A stretch of 64,000 bases of DNA from UBA11612 sp965228575 (GCA_965228575.1 CBDDHW010000034.1:1-64000); one strand, 5' to 3'. Counted from the stretch's first letter, positions 27,720 to 38,105 are shown. The notes: generated by a model from the letters alone, not told the origin. Made by a program: numbers and translations.

Positions 27720-28646
27720 ATGGCTCAAATTACCGCTCAATTGGTCAAGGATCTGCGCGAGAAAACCGGCGCAGGTATGATGGACTGCAAGAAAGCGCTG
27801 GGGGAAACGGACGGAGACATGGAAGCCGCGGTCGATTGGCTTAGAAAGAAAGGTCTGTCGGCGGCTGCAAAGAAATCTGGACGTGTTGCTGCCGATGGGT
27901 TGATCGGCGTCGTGGTTGATGGTGGCGCCGGCGGAATCTTGGAAGTAAATGCCGAGACAGATTTCGTCGCCCGCAATGACACTTTCCAGGATTTTGTCGA
28001 AACCACGACCAAGCTGACTCTTGAGACGCAGGGCGACGTAGAAAAACTTAAGACCGCGGCGTATCCAGGTGAAAGTCGCACCGTGGCCGAACAGTTAACC
28101 CACACCATTGCGACCATCGGCGAAAATATGACCATTCGCCGTAGCGATACAGTATCAGTAGGTCAGGGCGTTGTGACGTCCTATGTCCATACCGCTGCGA
28201 AACCAGGGCTCGGTAAGATTGGGGTTTTGGTCGCGCTAGAATCCAGCGGCGATACGGAAAAACTTCAAGCTCTTGGTAAACAGCTTGCAATGCATATTGC
28301 GGCGTCTAATCCGCTATTTCTTGAAACCTCTGACGTTGACGAGGCGTCTTTGGAACGTGAGAAGGCGATCTACCGCGATCAAGCTGCCGCAGCCGGAAAA
28401 CCGGAAGATATCATTGAAAAGATGGTTCAGGGGCGAGTGCGCAAGTACTATGAAGAGGTTGTGCTCTTAGAGCAGGCATACATTATGGAAGACAAAACCA
28501 AGGTCGGAAAAGCCGTAGAAAATGCTGCAAAAGAAATCGGTGCGCCGGTGAAAATTTCTGGATTCGTGCGTTACGGACTTGGGGAAGGTATACAAAAAGA
28601 AGAGTCTGATTTTGCGGCGGAAGTCGCAGCTGCTGCCGGAAGCTAA
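27720..28646 (+). CDS. tsf: elongation factor Ts
   Basis: Nucleotide exchange factor for EF-Tu. It opens with the UBA-like domain LVKDLREKTGAGMMDCKKAL, then EVNAETDFVARNDTFQDFV and the EF-Tu contact motif. Length 308 is standard. Start ATG 27720 after GAGGAATAGGA. A perfect -10-like TATAAT at 27652-27657 in the 89-base gap could give tsf an extra promoter, but the nearest -35-like TTGGCG (27631-27636) is only 15 bases away, so this is weak. Confidence 0.96.
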   Translation: MAQITAQLVKDLREKTGAGMMDCKKALGETDGDMEAAVDWLRKKGLSAAAKKSGRVAADGLIGVVVDGGAGGILEVNAETDFVARNDTFQDFVETTTKLTLETQGDVEKLKTAAYPGESRTVAEQLTHTIATIGENMTIRRSDTVSVGQGVVTSYVHTAAKPGLGKIGVLVALESSGDTEKLQALGKQLAMHIAASNPLFLETSDVDEASLEREKAIYRDQAAAAGKPEDIIEKMVQGRVRKYYEEVVLLEQAYIMEDKTKVGKAVENAAKEIGAPVKISGFVRYGLGEGIQKEESDFAAEVAAAAGS

Positions 28647-28703
28647 GTCAGCGCGAGTACTTTTTGGGGTCTAAAGATGCTCGGGCGCTGCGTGGAGTAA
28701 GGA

Positions 28704-29432
28704 ATGAGCGAGGGGCTACCCTACAAGCGCGTATTGGTTAAGGTCTCAGGCGAAGGTCTGATGGGCGCCAGCGAATACGGCCTTGAGCGCGCCGCCGTTA
28801 CTAAACTCGCTGAAGCCGTCAAAGCTGTTGTTGGCGGCGGTCGCCAGGTTTGCTTGGTGATTGGCGGGGGAAATATTTTCCGCGGTCTTTCTGGGGCAGC
28901 AACCGGCATGGACCGGACAACAGCCGACTACATGGGAATGCTCGCAACCGTGATGAACGCGTTAGCTGTTCAGAGCGCGCTTGAGCTTTTAGGTGTCGCG
29001 ACACGTGTCCAATCAGCTATAGCGATGGCGCAAGTGTGCGAGTCCTATGTCCGCCGGCGGGCAGTGCGGCATATGGAAAAAGGTCGTGTCGTTATTTTTG
29101 CCGCCGGTACAGGCAATCCATTTTTTACGACGGATACCGCTGCGGCATTGCGCGCGGTGGAGATGAACTGTGACGCCCTCCTAAAAGCAACACAGGTTGA
29201 TGGTGTTTACGACTCCGACCCAAAAAAGAACAAGGACGCAAAGCGATATGATCGCCTGACTTTTGACAAAGTTCTCGCAGATAACTTGCAGGTCATGGAT
29301 ACAACGGCGATTGCCTTGGCGCGGGAAAACAAGCTGCCGATCATTGTATTTAATATGCATGAGGATGATGCGATTGCGCGGGTTCTTGAGGGGCGCGGAA
29401 TGTCGACAACTATAACCAGCGATCCGGTATAA
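28704..29432 (+). CDS. pyrH: UMP kinase
   Basis: Hexameric bacterial UMP kinase of the amino-acid-kinase fold, making UDP. The motifs RVLVKVSGEGLMG, VIGGGNIFRG, DYMGMLATVMNALA, GTGNPFFTTDTAAALRA and ATQVDGVYDSDPK are all present. Length 242 is normal. Between tsf and frr, the widespread bacterial order. Start ATG 28704 after AGTAAGGA. Confidence 0.96.
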   Translation: MSEGLPYKRVLVKVSGEGLMGASEYGLERAAVTKLAEAVKAVVGGGRQVCLVIGGGNIFRGLSGAATGMDRTTADYMGMLATVMNALAVQSALELLGVATRVQSAIAMAQVCESYVRRRAVRHMEKGRVVIFAAGTGNPFFTTDTAAALRAVEMNCDALLKATQVDGVYDSDPKKNKDAKRYDRLTFDKVLADNLQVMDTTAIALARENKLPIIVFNMHEDDAIARVLEGRGMSTTITSDPV

Positions 29433-29493
29433 TTCCGGGACAGCGCAATACTAATATGTGACGAACTGATCATATAAACGGGGCATAAGTACG

Positions 29494-30060
29494 ATGAGCC
29501 AAACTTTTCCAGATCTGGAGAAAGATCTCCAACACAAGATGGAAGTGAGTATGGAGCACGCAAAAAAGGAATTTGCGGGATTGCGTACTGGCCGTGCATC
29601 AGCGGGCTTACTTGAGCCGGTTATGGTCGATGCCTACGGCAGCCAAATGCCTTTAAATCAAGTTGCGAGCGTTTCTGTTCCTGAGCCACGTTTGTTGTCT
29701 GTGTCAGTTTGGGACAAAGGATTGGCGCGTGCAGTAGAAAAAGCCATCAGAGAGTCGAGTTTGGGACTCAATCCGGTAGCAGACGGCACGCTTATTCGCG
29801 TTCCGATACCTCCGCTGACCTCCGAACGTCGTGCTGAACTTATCAAAATTGCTCACAAGTATGCTGAACACGCGCGTGTTGCGATCCGTAATGTGAGGCG
29901 CGAAGGGAATGATGCTCTCAAAAAAATGGAGAAAGACAGCATAATTTCTCAAGATGAACACCACAAGTTCGCTGATCAGATTCAAAAAATGACAGATGAA
30001 TTTGTAGCAAAGGTCGACGACGCCTTAAAAACTAAGGAAGCGGAGATTACCCAGGTCTGA
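29494..30060 (+). CDS. frr: ribosome recycling factor
   Basis: Splits post-termination ribosomes together with EF-G. It has 188 residues, near the usual 185. Signature regions are GLRTGRASAGLLEPVMVDAY, VSVPEPRLLSVSVWDK, LTSERRAELIKIAHKYAE and RNVRREGNDALKKMEKD. Its TGA overlaps the ATG of uppS by one base (TGATG). Confidence 0.96.
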   Translation: MSQTFPDLEKDLQHKMEVSMEHAKKEFAGLRTGRASAGLLEPVMVDAYGSQMPLNQVASVSVPEPRLLSVSVWDKGLARAVEKAIRESSLGLNPVADGTLIRVPIPPLTSERRAELIKIAHKYAEHARVAIRNVRREGNDALKKMEKDSIISQDEHHKFADQIQKMTDEFVAKVDDALKTKEAEITQV

Positions 30061-30815
30061 TGAGCGTTTCGTCCGCCCAATCTTTATCTAAGTCCGAAAC
30101 AGGGGTGCCATCCGGTGTGCCCGTGCATGTCGCGATCATAATGGATGGCAATGGTCGTTGGGCGAAGTCTCATGGACTTCCGCGTACCGCCGGGCACAAG
30201 CGTGGTGCAGAAGCGGTCAAACGCGTTGTCGAAGGTGCCGGGAAGTTTGGAATTAAGTATCTCACGCTATTTGGGTTTTCATCGGAAAACTGGAGTAGAC
30301 CCGAGAGCGAAATCCGGGACCTCCTCAATCTCCTTCGTCATACGCTCAAGAACGATGTAACCGAGCTTCACAAACAGGGTATTCGCTTAAGAGTTATTGG
30401 TGAGCGCATGCGATTGCCGGTTGATACGGTTGAACTCATCAACAATGCTGAAACCCTTACGGCATCGAATACGAAGTTAATGCTGACCATCGCGCTCAGT
30501 TACGGTGGCCGCCAGGAGATTGTAGCGGCAGCGAAATCATTAGCCGCAGATTGCATTGCTGGCCATTGTGCGCCGAGCGACATCGATGAACACATGTTTG
30601 GGCGACGATTATTTACCGCTGATACACCCGACCCGGATATTTTGATCCGAACATCGGGTGAACAGCGCATCAGCAATTTCTTGCTCTGGCAAATTGCGTA
30701 TACGGAATTGGTGTTTACGGAAACGCTTTGGCCGGATTTCGATCGAACCGAACTCGAAGCGGCGATATCTGATTTCAGCAAACGCGATCGTCGTTACGGT
30801 GCGGTAAAAGGGTAG
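30060..30815 (+). CDS. uppS: undecaprenyl diphosphate synthase
   Basis: cis-Prenyltransferase making the C55 carrier lipid for peptidoglycan and LPS. Active-site region IIMDGNGRWAKSHGLPRTAG, then LTLFGFSSENWSRPESEI and the C-terminal DPDILIRTSGEQRISNFLLWQ. Length 251. Coupled to frr by a one-base overlap and followed ten bases later by cdsA. Confidence 0.96.
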   Translation: MSVSSAQSLSKSETGVPSGVPVHVAIIMDGNGRWAKSHGLPRTAGHKRGAEAVKRVVEGAGKFGIKYLTLFGFSSENWSRPESEIRDLLNLLRHTLKNDVTELHKQGIRLRVIGERMRLPVDTVELINNAETLTASNTKLMLTIALSYGGRQEIVAAAKSLAADCIAGHCAPSDIDEHMFGRRLFTADTPDPDILIRTSGEQRISNFLLWQIAYTELVFTETLWPDFDRTELEAAISDFSKRDRRYGAVKG

Positions 30816-30825
30816 CGAGATCGAA

Positions 30826-31620
30826 ATGCTCTGGACCCGGGTTGTCTCAAGTGTGCTCCTTGCGCCGCTTTTTTTGTTCGTCGTGTATCTTGAGGCGCCG
30901 TGGTTCACTGTTTTGTCGGCTGGCATTGGGGGCTGGTTGCATACGAGTATGCACGGATGACAAACCTTATTCGTTCTGACAAGTCGTGGACTTGGGGTGC
31001 GCGTTTGAGCGTTGTTGCGCCGATAGGTGCGATCCTCGCCTTAGAGTTTGGAAATGTACTGTTTGCGGCAATATTGATTGGAGTGCTGACGCTCGCATTC
31101 TTTGTCTTAAGCGCCAATTCAGGGCGGCGTATTTCGGTTCAGCTGATCGTGCCCTACGCCGCATTCCCTGCGGTTGCGTTGGCATATATTATAAATGTCG
31201 GGGGAGCTATTTCGATCTATTGGTTGTTGGCGGTTGTGTGGGCGACCGATGTTGGAGCCTACGTCGTCGGGCGAACACTCGGAGGTCCAAAATTGGCCCC
31301 GTCCATAAGTCCCAACAAAACCTGGTCAGGGGCAATTGGTGGTGTGGTTTGCGCTGCTGCGGCGTCCTACCATACTTTTGCTTGCCTTTGGTCTCGAGGC
31401 GACTGCGGTGTTCGTCGGCCTATCAATAGGTTTGGCTATCGTCAGCGAATTGGGGGACCTGTTCGAATCCGGTCTTAAACGACGTTTTTCTGTGAAGGAT
31501 TCTGGAGCGCTCATTCCCGGCCATGGGGGTGTTATGGATAGGTTTGATGGCCTTTGGGCTGCCGCGCCTGCGCTTGCTGGGGTGTGTATCTTTACAGGTG
31601 TAGGAATCCAGTCGTGGTGA
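30826..31620 (+). CDS. cdsA: phosphatidate cytidylyltransferase, two frameshifts
   Basis: Makes CDP-diacylglycerol, precursor of all phospholipids. It starts at ATG 30826 (MLWTRVVSSVLLAPLFLFVV). The frame then breaks in the G run 30928-30932. Adding one G restores AGIGGLVAYEYARMTN and continues through VWATDVGAYVVGRTLGGPKL and SPNKTWSGAIGG. A second break lies near 31365-31370. Dropping one base there gives AAASTILLLAFGLEA and the signature SELGDLFESGLKRRFSVKD ... GHGGVMDRFDGLW. The corrected protein has 264 residues, a normal CdsA. The two indels compensate in length, so the intervening stretch is simply in another frame. Essential gene; sequencing error is favoured. Confidence 0.88.
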
Positions 31621-31634
31621 GGGGGACGGAAAAC

Positions 31635-32825
31635 GTGACACGGCGGGGAATTGGAGGGGAGTCGCGGAAGATCTCAATTTTGGGATCGACGGGGTCGGTC
31701 GGCGAAAGCACCATTGATCTCGTGCTGAGGGAACCCGAGGCCTATGACGTTGTCGCGTTGACGGCCAATACCAGTTGGGAAAAATTAGCTGAACAAGCTA
31801 AAACGCTCAAGCCTCAGCTTGTAGCGCTTGCAGATCCTTCGGGGTACAAAGCTTTAAAAGAAGCTCTCGCAGGTACAGACATTCGCGTCTCCGCCGGTGT
31901 CGAAGCGCTGTCCGAAGCGGCCGCGGAACCGTCTGACTGGGTTATGGCCGCGATTGTCGGCGCCGCTGGTCTTCGCCCGACTTTGGAGGCCGTCAAGCGC
32001 GGGACAATTGTTGCCCTTGCCAATAAGGAATGCCTAGTGAGCGCAGGGGCACTGTTTATGGATGCGGTTGCAGACCACGGTGCAACTTTGTTGCCGGTCG
32101 ACTCAGAGCACAACGCCATCTTCCAAGTATTTGATTTTAAACAAAAAGACCGTATTGAAAAAATCATCCTCACAGCGTCTGGCGGGCCATTCCGGTCCTG
32201 GTCTGCGCAGGCGATGAAATCGGTCACTCCTGAGCAAGCTGTGGCGCATCCCAATTGGTCGATGGGCGCCAAAATTTCTGTAGATTCCGCGACCATGATG
32301 AATAAGGGGCTCGAAGTCATCGAAGCGCACCATTTGTTTGGTATGGAAAGCGAGCGCATTGATGTCGTAGTTCACCCTCAATCTGTTGTGCATAGCCTCG
32401 TTGACTACAAAGATGGTTCTGTATTGGCTCAATTAGGAAGCCCGGATATGCGCACACCGATCGCCTATACACTTGGCTGGCCCGACAGAATTACCGCGCC
32501 GTCTCCGCGCTTGGACTTGGCGGCACTCGGAAAGCTTGAATTCGAAGCGCCGGATTTAGAACGGTTTCCTGCTCTGCATCTTGCGCGTTGTGCGTTGCAA
32601 ACAGGGGGAGCGGCCCCTACAATTCTTAATGCGGCCAATGAGATAGCGGTCGCGCGGTTTCTTGAGGGCCGTATAAGTTTCCTCGATATTGCCGCAATTG
32701 TAGAGCATACGATGGAAGACATGGCGTCCCGGTCATTCACGACGCTGGACGATGTGATGGAAATCGACGCTGAAGCCCGGAGAGTTGCCGAAGGGCTTAA
32801 GGGGCTTGGCGCTGCCGCCGAGTAA
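31635..32825 (+). CDS. dxr: 1-deoxy-D-xylulose 5-phosphate reductoisomerase
   Basis: Second enzyme of the MEP isoprenoid pathway, forming MEP from DXP with NADPH. NADPH site ISILGSTGSVGESTIDLV, active-site DSEHNAIFQ, SASGGPFRS-like block (ILTASGGPFRSW) and SVDSATMMNKGLEVIEAHHLF. I chose GTG 31635, behind GAGGGGGACGG, giving 396 residues; GTG 31614/31617, overlapping the cdsA stop, are alternatives. Supplies the precursor used by uppS in the same run. Confidence 0.95.
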   Translation: MTRRGIGGESRKISILGSTGSVGESTIDLVLREPEAYDVVALTANTSWEKLAEQAKTLKPQLVALADPSGYKALKEALAGTDIRVSAGVEALSEAAAEPSDWVMAAIVGAAGLRPTLEAVKRGTIVALANKECLVSAGALFMDAVADHGATLLPVDSEHNAIFQVFDFKQKDRIEKIILTASGGPFRSWSAQAMKSVTPEQAVAHPNWSMGAKISVDSATMMNKGLEVIEAHHLFGMESERIDVVVHPQSVVHSLVDYKDGSVLAQLGSPDMRTPIAYTLGWPDRITAPSPRLDLAALGKLEFEAPDLERFPALHLARCALQTGGAAPTILNAANEIAVARFLEGRISFLDIAAIVEHTMEDMASRSFTTLDDVMEIDAEARRVAEGLKGLGAAAE

Positions 32826-32855
32826 ATGCTGAGTATTGGGTAGGAGAGACGACGC

Positions 32856-33986
32856 GTGCTTGAACAGTTAATTGGTGTTCCGTTTACACTCGCAAGCTTT
32901 CTGATTGTTTTGTCCGTTGTGGTTTTTGTCCACGAGTTCGGACACTTTTACGTTGCTCGCAGGTGTGGCGTTCGCTGTGAAGTTTTTTCTGTCGGCTTTG
33001 GCCCCGAATTGTTCGGCTACACCGACCGGCAGGGAACACGGTGGAAGTTCAGCGTTATTCCTTTGGGTGGTTACGTTCGCATGTTTGGCGAGGGCGAAAC
33101 CATGCAAGTTGTGGAGGGTGGTTCAGACGAAGATGCGGATGCGAAGCCACGTGAACTCACACCGGAAGAGCGCGCAGTGTCTTTTAAGCACAAGCCGCTG
33201 AGTCAAAAAGCTGCGATCGTTTTCGCGGGGCCGGCCATAAATGTTCTTTTTGCGATCGCCGTGTTTTGGGTCATGTTTTTACTGATCGGCAGGCCCATAA
33301 CTGAGCCGGTTGTAGGAGAAATCATTGAAAACAGTGCGGCGTCTGACGCGGGACTAATGTCCGAAGACAGAATTCTGGCTATCGACGGCACAACGATTGA
33401 TCGTTTCGAAGATATTCAAAATATTGTCCAACTTGGAAACGGCGCACCGCTCGCGCTTCTCATCGAACGGGATCGCTCTGAACTCAATATCACGCTTACA
33501 CCGCGTGCCATTGATGGAACTGATCCGTTTGGTAATGCGCAGCGACGGTTTCTTATTGGGATCAGGCCCTCTGGTGAGACCCGTGTAACGGAACTGGGGC
33601 CAATTTCTGCTGTTGGCGTTGCGATTGGACAAACCTATGGAATCATCGAGGGAACGGCGATAGCGATTGGTCAGATTGTTTCTGGTCAGCGGGGAACCGA
33701 GGATTTAGGCGGGCCAATTCGGATTGCGAAGTATTCTGGACAGGCAGCAAAAGCCGGCATAGTCAGCTTTATTCTTCTTATGGCAATCTTGTCTGTAAAT
33801 CTCGGAATCATTAACCTTTTTCCAATACCGCTGCTTGACGGCGGACACCTGTTGTTCTACGCCATCGAAGCCGTGCGCGGCAGTCCAATTTCAGAGCAGG
33901 CCCAGGAATGGAGCATGCGTGTGGGATTGGCACTTGTTCTCGCGCTGATGATTTTCGTTACGTGGAACGATATTCTTCATATCTGA
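32856..33986 (+). CDS. rseP: RIP metalloprotease RseP, single-PDZ form
   Basis: Intramembrane site-2 zinc protease that cleaves anti-sigma factors and signal-peptide remnants. Zinc motif VFVHEFGHFYVARR near residues 25-38, FSVIPLGGYVRMFGEGE, and the third ligand motif NLFPIPLLDGGHLLFYAIEA. The 376 residues hold one PDZ domain (about 125-200, with SAASDAGLMSEDRILAIDG) instead of the two in E. coli. GTG 32856 is used after GTAGGAGAG. Directly before bamA, the common arrangement. Confidence 0.95.
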   Translation: MLEQLIGVPFTLASFLIVLSVVVFVHEFGHFYVARRCGVRCEVFSVGFGPELFGYTDRQGTRWKFSVIPLGGYVRMFGEGETMQVVEGGSDEDADAKPRELTPEERAVSFKHKPLSQKAAIVFAGPAINVLFAIAVFWVMFLLIGRPITEPVVGEIIENSAASDAGLMSEDRILAIDGTTIDRFEDIQNIVQLGNGAPLALLIERDRSELNITLTPRAIDGTDPFGNAQRRFLIGIRPSGETRVTELGPISAVGVAIGQTYGIIEGTAIAIGQIVSGQRGTEDLGGPIRIAKYSGQAAKAGIVSFILLMAILSVNLGIINLFPIPLLDGGHLLFYAIEAVRGSPISEQAQEWSMRVGLALVLALMIFVTWNDILHI

Positions 33987-34043
33987 TCCTATGGCTGGTT
34001 GGTGCAGCGTGGTTTCGGGCAATTGTTGAGTTGGAAGGTCCGT

Positions 34044-36417
34044 ATGAGTTGGACAGCCCGAATACGTAAGCGCATTGACGCTCACCTGAGGCAATGTTCG
34101 CGCTATTTTGACCGGCGGGGAATACGTCATGCCGTGCGCGTAACGATGCTCCTTCTTGTGTGCGCTGGGCCGATGTCCTTGAGCGTTCAAGCTCAGCAAC
34201 AAGCCAATACAATTGAAACCATCGGTATTCAGGGTAGTCAGCGCATTGAGCCCGAGACAATTCGAACGTACCTATCCGTCAGAGAAGGTGACCCGTTTGA
34301 TCCAATACGGATCGACAGATCATTAAAGAACCTGTTTGCAACGGGATTATTCGCCGACGTGAGTATCGCTCAGCAGGGCGCCATGCTTTTAGTTCGTGTC
34401 GTCGAGAACCCGATCATCAACAGAATCTCGATCGAGGGAAATGATCAGATTGACGATGATGAAGTGGTCCCGGAAATACAGTTGCGTCCGCGGGTCGTTT
34501 ATACCCGCACCCGTGTGCAACAGGATGTCGACAAGATTTTGGAGTTGTACCGCCGCGAGGGAAGGTTCGCCGCGCGCGTTGAGCCTAAAGTTATTGAGTT
34601 ACCGCAAAACCGGGTTGACGTTGTTTTTGAAATTTCCGAAGGCCCGCCGACATATGTCCGAACGATTAATTTTGTCGGCAACGAGGCATTTGATGACAGT
34701 GAACTCCGCGGTATTATCCTGACCCAAGAAGAACGTTGGTGGAAATTGTTTGCCTCCAACGATACTTACGATCCCGATCGTATGGCATTTGATCGGGAGT
34801 TGTTACGCCAACATTATTTGCAAGAGGGTTACGCTGACTTTGAAGTCGTTTCTGCGGTGGCGGAGCTCGCGCCCAACCGCGAGAATTTTTATATGACTTT
34901 CACGGTGAGCGAGGGGCCTCGGTACCGCTTCAACGAAATTCAACTGGAGGTCAATGTCGAAGACTTGCCGCGAGAAACTCTTGAGGCAGTTATTGTTCCG
35001 CAAGCCGGTGATTGGTTTAACGGAAAACAACTCGAAGATACCATCGAAGCGGTAAGCGACGCGGCGGGGATCGCCGGGTACGCATTTGTTGAAGTTCGTC
35101 CGCAAGTAAGCCGCAATGTTGAAGAGAGACTTATTAATGTCACTTTCGAGGTCGCCGAAGGACCTCGCGTATTTGTAGAGCGCGTTGATATCCGCGGAAA
35201 CAACCGCACGCTTGAGAATGTTATTCGTCGTGAATTGTTATTGGTTGAAGGTGATGCCTTTAATGCCGCACGTGTTCGTCGTTCGAAGGTGCGTCTCGAA
35301 AAATCTAGGGTTCTTTAAGGAAGACACCGTTGAGATTGAAAACACTCAATCCGAGGTTTATCCGGATCGCACGATTTTAGAAGTCAGCCTGGAAGAAGAG
35401 AACACTGGTGAGTTGTCGCTGGGTGTCGGCTTTTCCAGTGCAACGGGATTCTTAGTGGACGTCGGGTATCGTGAGCGGAATCTTTTGGGACGTGGCCAAG
35501 ATTTGCGCTTGAATCTCAGCCTGTCTCAACTCCAATCCCAAATAAATGTAGGCTTTACCGAACCGTATTTCTTGAACCGCCGATTGGCAGCTGGCGTTGA
35601 CGCTTTTGCCACGCGAAATAACTTTCAGTCTGAGAGCGGCTTTACCCAGGAAAACTACGGGGGGTCTTTACGGGTAGGCTTTAGTTACAACGAATACCTA
35701 TTCCAACGGTTTAATTATTCACTTCTCTGGACGAGCCTGAGCGGCCTAGATAACGCCACGTCTCAGTTTGTGATCGAGCAAGCGGGTACCACAGTTACCT
35801 CGCAAATCAGTACGACCGTCGTCTATGACCGGCGAGACAACATTATTGATCCAACAAGTGGTTTTTATCTGAGTCTTGGCGGTGAGCTCGCCGGGTTGGG
35901 CGGAAACGAAAGATTCGTTCGCGGTACTGTTGGCGGAGCGGTATATGTTGAGCCTTTTGACGGGTGGATTTTTTCAGCGAGCACTCAAGGCACCTATATT
36001 GTGGGACTTGGCGGCGAGGAAGTGAAAATTTACCAACGTTCTCAGTTGGGCGGCTTTACTCTACGGGGATTCGATGATTTTGGCGCCAGCCCCCGCGATG
36101 CCACGACTTTCGGTGCGGTTGGCGGCGACTGGATGGTTACAACTACGTTTGAACTGCAGATTCCGCTTGGACTAGACGCTGAATCCGGTATTAAGCCCTA
36201 TCTATTTAACGATTGGGGAGTAATAGGCCCCCCCACAGATTTGAAGAAGAGAGGTGCCATCATCCTCGATTCTCAGGCCATTCGCGGGGCGGCTGGAATT
36301 GGAATAGAGTGGAGGTCCGTCCTTCCCATTACCGTGGACTACTCTCCGTTGATTATCAACGCGCAGGGCTTTGATCGTACAAAACGGTTCAGAATTAATT
36401 TTGGAACGCGTTTCTAA
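34044..36417 (+). CDS. bamA: outer membrane protein assembly factor BamA, frameshifted
   Basis: Omp85 protein that inserts beta-barrel proteins. From ATG 34044 there is a basic N-terminus, a hydrophobic core and a signal-like SVQA|QQQANTIETIGIQG, then five POTRA domains and the barrel. The first frame stops at 35318 and the barrel continues in another frame. Removing one A from the AAAAA run at 35299-35303 joins KVRLENLGFFKEDTVEIEN and gives 790 residues. The break falls at the end of the last POTRA, near residue 419. Barrel landmarks LGVGFSSATGFLVDVGYRERN and the C-terminal FRINFGTRF with a terminal Phe are present. An error in the sequence is favoured, as BamA is essential. Confidence 0.92.
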
Positions 36418-36432
36418 CTAGAGGTTTGACCA

Positions 36433-37065
36433 ATGAAGACTATTTCTAAATTGCGCACCATATTTTCGGCACTCTTGTTCGCTGCTGCCACTTTTGCGCT
36501 TCTCTCGTCAGGGACGACAGCTTTCGCCCAGGTGGAACAACTACCGGCACCCGTCATTGGCGTTGTCGATGCCGATCGAGTTCTTCAAGAATCCCTTGCG
36601 GCGAAGGGTGTGCGCCTTGAGCGGGAAAAATACGTGAATCAATACCAGGCTCAAGTCAAGGAAACAGAATCACAGTTGCGTGCCGAAGACCAAGATCTTT
36701 CCCAGCAACGGAGTGTGCTGGCGCCCGAAGTTTTCGCGCAACGGGCGCAGGGCTTTCAGCAAAAGCTCGCAGACTTTCAAGTGCAGGTTAGGGACAAGCA
36801 AGAGCGTCTCGATTTTGCCTTTCAGCAAGCGATGCAAGAAATCGGGAACGCAATGGTGGTCGTATCTCGCGAGGTTGCACAAGAACGCGGCATCAACGTT
36901 GTGTTGGCTCGCAATCAGGTACTGATTGCTGATCCGTCAATGGACATCACTAATGCGGTTCTTGAGAAACTCAATCAAAGATTGGCTTCGGTGGTATTTC
37001 AAGACCCCGAGACTCTCCAACGGCAGGGGCAAGCGCCTCCAGCAGATGGAGCTGCGGGTGGTTAG
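36433..37065 (+). CDS. skp: periplasmic chaperone Skp/OmpH
   Basis: Trimeric chaperone that holds unfolded outer membrane proteins on their way to BamA. Signal peptide of about 33 residues ending in TTAFA, then IGVVDADRVLQESLAAKGV, a long charged coiled coil (about residues 60-145) rich in Gln/Glu/Arg, and the closing QERGINVVLARNQVLIADP typical of OmpH. Length 210, with a Gly/Ala/Pro tail. Fifteen bases after bamA. Confidence 0.92.
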   Translation: MKTISKLRTIFSALLFAAATFALLSSGTTAFAQVEQLPAPVIGVVDADRVLQESLAAKGVRLEREKYVNQYQAQVKETESQLRAEDQDLSQQRSVLAPEVFAQRAQGFQQKLADFQVQVRDKQERLDFAFQQAMQEIGNAMVVVSREVAQERGINVVLARNQVLIADPSMDITNAVLEKLNQRLASVVFQDPETLQRQGQAPPADGAAGG

Positions 37066-37087
37066 CCGTTCATAACGGTTGTAATCA

Positions 37088-38105
37088 ATGCCCGACCCTC
37101 GGTTTTACAACCGCGCCGGGCCCTTTACGTCGGAAGAGCTAGCGCGGCACTGCGGCGCTACGCTCGCCGGCGGGTGTGATCCAAAAAAATCTATCAGTGA
37201 CCTAGGCGACGGGACCAAGGCGGGCCCGAACGATATCATCTACATTTCCGATGCCGACTACCTTGAGCAACTGTCTAACAGTCGGTGCGGCGCGTGTATT
37301 ACGACTGAAGAATTTTTTACGAAGGCATCACCTGGGTGCGTTGGCCTTTTGACAGAAGACCCTCGAATTGCATTCGTACGTGCGGCAAATCTTTTTTACC
37401 CGGAAGTACCCGGAAAAGACCTGAAGGCCGCTGATCAGATCGCTCCAGACGCAAAACGTGGGACAAGGTGTTGTAGTCGCACCTGGCGCGGTAGTTGGAT
37501 CGTGTGCGGAAATTGGCGATGGCGTACACCTTGGCGCGAATGCCGTGATTGGTCCAGGCGTGGTCCTGGGCGAAGGATGTACGATTGGCCCCAATGTGAC
37601 GGTGACGCACGCGATAGTAGGGGCACAGGTTCGCATCGCGGCGGGGAGCCAAATTGGGCAAGATGGGTTCGGTTTTATTCCCACGAAAGCCGGTCATTTA
37701 AGAGTTCCGCAGCTCGGCCGAGTTTTGATTGAGGACCATGTGGATATTGGCGCAAATTGCGCCATTGACCGCGGAGCGCTTAGTGACACAGTGATCGGAG
37801 CGGGAACGAAAATCGATAACCTGGTCCAAATCGGGCACAATGTCGAAATCGGGCGCGATTGCATTATCGTCTCGCAAGTCGGTATTTCTGGTAGTTGTCG
37901 TATTGGAAACGGTGTGGTCATTGGGGGGCAGGGCGGACTAGCCGACCACGTAACCATTGGTGACGGTGCGCAAGTCGCTGCGAAATCTGGTATAATGCGT
38001 GATATTGCGCCGGGGGATACGGTTATGGGATACCCCGCAAAGCCTATCCGGCAGTTTTGGCGGGAGGTTGCGGCTTTGACGCGGTTGACCAAGCGCGGGA
38101 AGTGA
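37088..38105 (+). CDS. lpxD: UDP-3-O-acylglucosamine N-acyltransferase, frameshifted
   Basis: Third step of lipid A synthesis, adding the N-linked hydroxyacyl chain. The N-terminal domain, with ISDLGDGTKAGPNDIIYISD, reads from ATG 37088 to about 37450. The left-handed beta-helix of hexapeptide repeats (GQGVVVAPGAVVGSCAEIGD, GPGVVLGEGCTIGPN) continues in another frame from 37458. Removing one base in AAAAC (37453-37457) joins them as APDAN/KVGQGVVVAPG and gives 338 residues. The catalytic histidine is in NLVQIGHNVEIG. Likely a sequencing error. Confidence 0.92.

Noticed and set aside
30986..31429. 147-codon plus-strand frame with many Cys within cdsA
   Set aside because: Overlaps the conserved CdsA coding frame; it is open only by chance.
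35299..35303. Programmed frameshifting in bamA
   Set aside because: The run resembles a slippery site, but no stimulatory structure was found and six other indels of the same kind occur in unrelated genes, so sequence error is simpler.
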